Source of the DNA: Parapedobacter flavus
GTDB taxonomy: Bacteria > Bacteroidota > Bacteroidia > Sphingobacteriales > Sphingobacteriaceae
DNA length: 64,000 nt
Direction: 5' to 3'
Assembly: GCF_035818675.1 (NCBI RefSeq)
Contig: NZ_JAYKZZ010000004.1
Span: 338,590 to 402,589, forward strand
Positions 62,601-64,000 of this stretch are shown here, piece after piece. Each line of letters opens with the position of its first letter. Position 1 is the first letter of the stretch. The notes under the pieces were generated by a model, which was not told where the DNA came from, ran no database searches, and saw nothing but the letters and a program-made list of their open reading frames with translations. Position numbers and translations under genes: made by a program.

Positions 62601-64000
62601 AAGTCGAAAGCATTCGGTACGGATGATCCGGCACTGACGTATACCTTTACCCCGGAACTGATTGGCGACGATGTATTCACGGGTAGCCTCGACCGTGCGG
62701 AGGGGGGGAACGTAGGCAGCTACGCCATCACGCAGGGCAACTTAGTGCTAAGCGATAACTACGAAATCACCTTCGAAGACGGCACGTTGACGATTACGCC
62801 CGCGAACTACGAGGGTGTTGCATTCAATAACGGCTCCTTCGTGTATGACGGCACAGAACACACCCTGGAATTGACAAGCGAATTGCCGGAAGGCGTATCG
62901 GTGACGTATGAGATTGACGATGAAGCGGGCAACGGTGCCACGGATGCCGGTGTGTATGAAATTACGGCACTCATCGATGGCGGTACTAATTATGAAGATG
63001 CCGAACTGACCGCCATGCTGACCATCACACCGTTGGAAATCACGGTAACGGCGGAAGACAAGTCGAAAACATTCGGCAAGGACGACCCTGCGTTGACCTA
63101 CACGTTTACACCGGAGCTGATCGATGACGATACATTCACGGGCGAACTTACCCGTGGGGAAGGGGAAAACGTAGGTGCCTACGCGATTACGCAGGGCAAC
63201 CTGTCGTTGGATGATAATTACGAAATCACCTTCGGGGAAGGTACGCTGACGATTACGCCCGCGAACTACGAGGGTGTCACATTCACTAACGCCTCCTTCG
63301 CGTACGATGGGGAGGAACACGTACTTGTAATCACGGGCGAGCTCCCGACAGGTGCTACCGTCACCTACAAGATCGACGGTGAGGTAGGCAACGGTGCCAC
63401 GGATGCGGGTACGTACGCCGTCACGGCCATCATCGATGGTGGGGCGAACTACGAAGACGCCGAACTGACCGCCACGCTGACCATCACACCCCTGGAAATA
63501 ACGGTTGCGGCGGACGATAAGACGAAAGTGTTCGGCACGGATGACCCGGCGCTGACATATATATTCACGCCGGAATTAATCGCTGATGACGAATTTAGGG
63601 GCGGACTTGTCCGTGACGTGGGTGAAGACGTGGGCAGCTACGCGATTACGCAGGGTAACCTGTCGTTGGGCGATAATTACACCCTTGCCTTTACCACAGG
63701 CGCATTGACGATTACTCCGCGACAGATTACGGGAATCGTATTCGAAAATAGTTCATCTACCTATGATGGCACCGAACACAGGCTTTCCCTCGCTGGCGAT
63801 CTGCCAGCGGGAGCCTCGGTGACCTACGAAATCGACGGTGCACCGGGCAACGGTGCCACGGATGCGGGTACGTACGCCGTCACGGCCATCATTGATGGTG
63901 GGGCCAATTACGAAGACGGCGAGCTGACGGCTACATTGACCATTACACCGCTTGAAATTGTGGTTACAGCAGCCGACAAAACCAAAGCGTTCGGTACTGA
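56610..64000 (+). CDS. Giant secreted modular protein: three BspA-like (DUF285) modules, ubiquitin-like domain, beta-helix, MBG repeats (3' end outside window)
   Basis: Open from ATG 56610 to the window end without a stop, at least 2,463 residues. Signal peptide 1-30 (SALAQ). Three paralogous modules (about 33-350, 351-656, 658-1032) each have a head domain (PKD-like, YNYTVDWGDG in 1 and 3) and a run of DUF285 repeats (FNQPLNGWDVSSVTDM... type, ~24 residues). A ubiquitin-like domain follows at 1033-1103, then a right-handed beta-helix/PMP-like region at about 1107-1553 (repeated GNSA.GGGGM turns), Ig-like sequence to about 1750, one MBG unit, and 153-residue MBG-type repeats from 1838. These are hallmarks of surface adhesins or large secreted proteins; a type IX secretion tail may lie beyond the window. 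No stop or frameshift was seen. Confidence 0.85.
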   Translation, partial: MERFLPRLLVLPARLWTTLLFVLLSFSALAQQSFVTTWEVTDADRTVTIPINTTVTGYNYTVDWGDGGPVTNHTNEDAIHTYAEARTYIVSISGSFPAIQLQRFGNELSDKLKSIEQWGDMAWASMEGAFSGARYMVLNATDVPNLSGVSSLARMFDGASSLNSNLNDWNVSSITDMSLMFNMASSFNGNVSGWDVSNVTNMYGMFWYAGDFNQDIGDWNVSQVENMGYMFYSAADFNHDLSAWSVSNVTTMTRMFAFVLGFDQSLGSWDISKVTDMEGIFSGISNLSPENYSATLIGWAPQSVQSGVVLDAPNLTYCPGTDVANAIQQLENKGWTINHVGEAADCDGGGIEPADPDHFITVWNTEIDAGTGPYNIKIPATGEFTYTWVNINEPAVTGSGNGSGETLVTFTKPGIYEVRIAPTGSDPFHAIQLHYNFTGNDAAKLLEVRNWGTVHWSRFVFYGCENLKVTATDIPDLSGVTDLGFAFSKSGIDGIPGINDWDISNVTSLSSFLQDVTGFNQSLSDWDVSNVIDMGFMFDGATSFNQPLETWDVSKVENISYMFRNATSFDQSLAAWQLESFDGGIASFYNSGMSCENFSYSLYSWATNPNTNDGAILGGSGVTYSPDVALYVEKLRDERNWRFQLLQEGTCRITLPGIPFITTWQTTSANETILIPINEDVDGYNYTVDWGDGSTPTNYAKENAMHSYATPGVYTVSITGDFPAIRFGSEATSATNAAKLLTIEQWGTGVWATMYQAFARCVNLTTESDTDSPILAPNSSLANMFWECSSFNSDLNDWDVSQASSMQLMFAGAAAFNQAIGDWDVSSVTDMSHLFLGAAAFNQPLNGWDVSSVISMFSTFVGATAFNQPLNEWDMSSVTTTAGMFVQATAFNQPLSDWDVSNVTQMYHMFRGATAFNQPIGNWDVSNVTNMQSMFEGASAFNQNLGSWDLSKIEFIVLFGKERGLSNMLNGSGLSRENYDATLVGWAAAGGFEPGMPLGALGLTYCADARQTLIDDYGWEITGDTKAADCADMQIEVIIPTGETITLDVAESDAIQQVKHKIQDETAIPVDQQRLVFNGVELEDGRTLEDYLIEDGSTLFLWLAITPGTTAILYVDKNVDVAATGYTGAGDSWANAIPELADALKWAREQHEGGSPGWTETEPLRIFVAKGAYLPLYDAADGQYTADGGRDNSFVLVPNVQVYGGFDPSAGIETLEDARILPDREADVMAGTVLNGDLNGDDAAGIPLMDLHGHASRQDNAHHVVISAGEVGTTRLDGFTITGGNAAGTEVGVPTLNVYGKALYNGDNGGGINVLYSSPTISHIVLTGNSAKGGGGGMDSYRLPAPKLEQVIFSGNSARGGGGMSSSESSPTLNNVIFVGNEAETGGGMNLGLSSPTLSNVTIFGNSAVDYGGGMVIGETSATITNTIIWGNEASGSTTSADASVYRIGFDIYKPTFAHSLIANLGGSENWDDDIAIDGGGNIDADPIFVSTTPGEAGFLQLTECSPAIDGGGNQAYTDADGDLANDLDLGGNPRVYDFAGDGVIDMGAYEYQGGRVFVQALTMPDALSVAYGTALEDVEGLPTVVTARLSDDTEVSIPLDGNRDHWVLLTPTGGSYDGNMAGTYVFAVPLAIPEEECFLNPDNLQAEITIVVAKGTPVLTASWNGVAIDADEGLSLTYGDTGELLFSTTDTDGELTYAFGDGDTPVLDLADLSAVAAEQAGTATLTIEQEETDNYEAASVALTVTVAPKAVTIVAAADQGKVYGSDEPTAYDYELAEGDALAFDDELTDIVSAASREAGEDVGAYDIELVFGGDQADNYAITFEADNNAFTVTPLAITVTAADKSKVFGADDPVLTYTFAPELIGDDAFTGELDREVGEDVGVYNVTQGNLVLSDNYEISFEEGTFTITPAAYEGVEFNSGSFVYNGTEHVLELTGELPEGASVTYELAGEAGNGATDAGVYDITALIDGGNNYEDAELTATLTITPLGITVTAEDKSKAFGTDDPALTYTFTPELIGDDVFTGSLDRAEGGNVGSYAITQGNLVLSDNYEITFEDGTLTITPANYEGVAFNNGSFVYDGTEHTLELTSELPEGVSVTYEIDDEAGNGATDAGVYEITALIDGGTNYEDAELTAMLTITPLEITVTAEDKSKTFGKDDPALTYTFTPELIDDDTFTGELTRGEGENVGAYAITQGNLSLDDNYEITFGEGTLTITPANYEGVTFTNASFAYDGEEHVLVITGELPTGATVTYKIDGEVGNGATDAGTYAVTAIIDGGANYEDAELTATLTITPLEITVAADDKTKVFGTDDPALTYIFTPELIADDEFRGGLVRDVGEDVGSYAITQGNLSLGDNYTLAFTTGALTITPRQITGIVFENSSSTYDGTEHRLSLAGDLPAGASVTYEIDGAPGNGATDAGTYAVTAIIDGGANYEDGELTATLTITPLEIVVTAADKTKAFGT
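59706..59918 (+). other. Ubiquitin-like domain within the giant secreted protein (residues 1033-1103)
   Basis: The 71 residues starting MQIEVIIPTGETITLDV align to human ubiquitin residues 1-71 without any gap, with 44 identities (62%) counted by hand. The stretches KIQD, IP.DQQRL.F.G, LEDGRTL.DY.I and STL.L.L are unchanged in pattern. Lys27 and Lys29 remain, but Lys6, 11, 33, 48 and 63 are replaced (I, E, E, V, D). The RLRGG tail is absent: the chain goes on into the beta-helix domain, so it cannot be conjugated through a free diglycine. It probably serves as a folded extracellular module. Confidence 0.92.
62121..64000 (+). repeat. 459-bp tandem repeats encoding 153-residue MBG-type units
   Basis: Units begin at 62121, 62580, 63039, 63498 and 63957, exactly 459 bp apart, so four full copies and the first 44 bases of a fifth are in the window. 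Each encodes an MBG_2-like half (ITVTAEDKSKTFGKDDPALTY..., DNYEITF..GTLTITP) and a second Ig-like half (YEGV.F....F.YDGTEH, GNGATDAGVY.ITALIDGG.NYEDAELTATLTI). No length drift between copies indicates recent amplification or concerted evolution. The array continues past the window. Confidence 0.95.

Noticed and set aside
62748..63320. 190-codon minus-strand frame in the MBG repeats
   Set aside because: Repetitive antisense reading of the 459-bp units.
1..64000. tRNA, rRNA, insertion sequences or prophage genes
   Set aside because: None seen; no transposase, integrase or terminal inverted repeat pair could be identified on either strand.

Overview
The window looks like the chromosome of a free-living Bacteroidetes bacterium, most likely from the Sphingobacteriia (Pedobacter/Parapedobacter-like). 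The evidence is two SusC/SusD pairs, many lipoproteins with Bacteroidetes-type lipoboxes, fasciclin-domain lipoproteins, a hybrid-architecture beta-propeller histidine kinase, promoters of the form TTG...TAnnTTTG, and almost no Shine-Dalgarno sequences. The species assignment is inference; no rRNA or tRNA is present.

Region 1 (1-41,888, all + strand) is a very large locus for sialoglycan use. Block a (1-9,329): the tail of a DUF5000-type lipoprotein, a kelch NanM-like sialic acid mutarotase, a secreted GH32/43-like propeller protein, two unrecognised proteins, a gluconate-2-dehydrogenase-subunit-3-like protein with its GMC oxidoreductase, a sodium:solute symporter and a divergent sialidase-fold protein. 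Block b (9,667-12,120) has its own promoter and holds a TIM-barrel glycosidase-like protein and a second divergent sialidase-fold protein. Block c (12,413-34,175) also has a good promoter. It holds a PKD/LamG lipoprotein, a canonical sialidase, two successive fasciclin-SusC-SusD modules, three more canonical sialidases and an iduronate-sulfatase-like sulfatase. Block d (34,322-41,888) is a translationally coupled nanA-nanM-symporter trio followed by two more sulfatases. Read together: surface sialidases and sulfatases strip sulfated sialoglycans, SusCD import products, NanM equilibrates anomers, SSS transporters bring sialic acid across the inner membrane, and NanA cleaves it to ManNAc and pyruvate. 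No ManNAc epimerase/kinase or nagAB is in the window.

Region 2 (41,978-49,770, - strand) is nuoHIJKLMN, the membrane arm of respiratory complex I plus NuoI. The genes nuoA-G are absent here. A 150-bp cluster of short direct and inverted repeats separates nuoH from nuoI.

Region 3 (50,003-55,999, + strand) is a sensor kinase with a periplasmic Reg_prop propeller, a multicopper oxidase carrying a C-terminal CopB-like barrel, and a LuxR-type response regulator.

Region 4 (56,000-64,000) has a 42-bp tandem repeat, C-tract/G-tract inverted repeats, and a giant secreted protein gene that is open from 56,610 to the window end (at least 2,463 codons). It consists of three BspA-like (DUF285) modules, a ubiquitin-like domain 62% identical to human ubiquitin by hand alignment (44/71, no gaps), a beta-helix region and 153-residue MBG-type repeats with an exact 459-bp period. 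The ubiquitin domain in a secreted bacterial adhesin-like protein is the most unexpected feature of the window.
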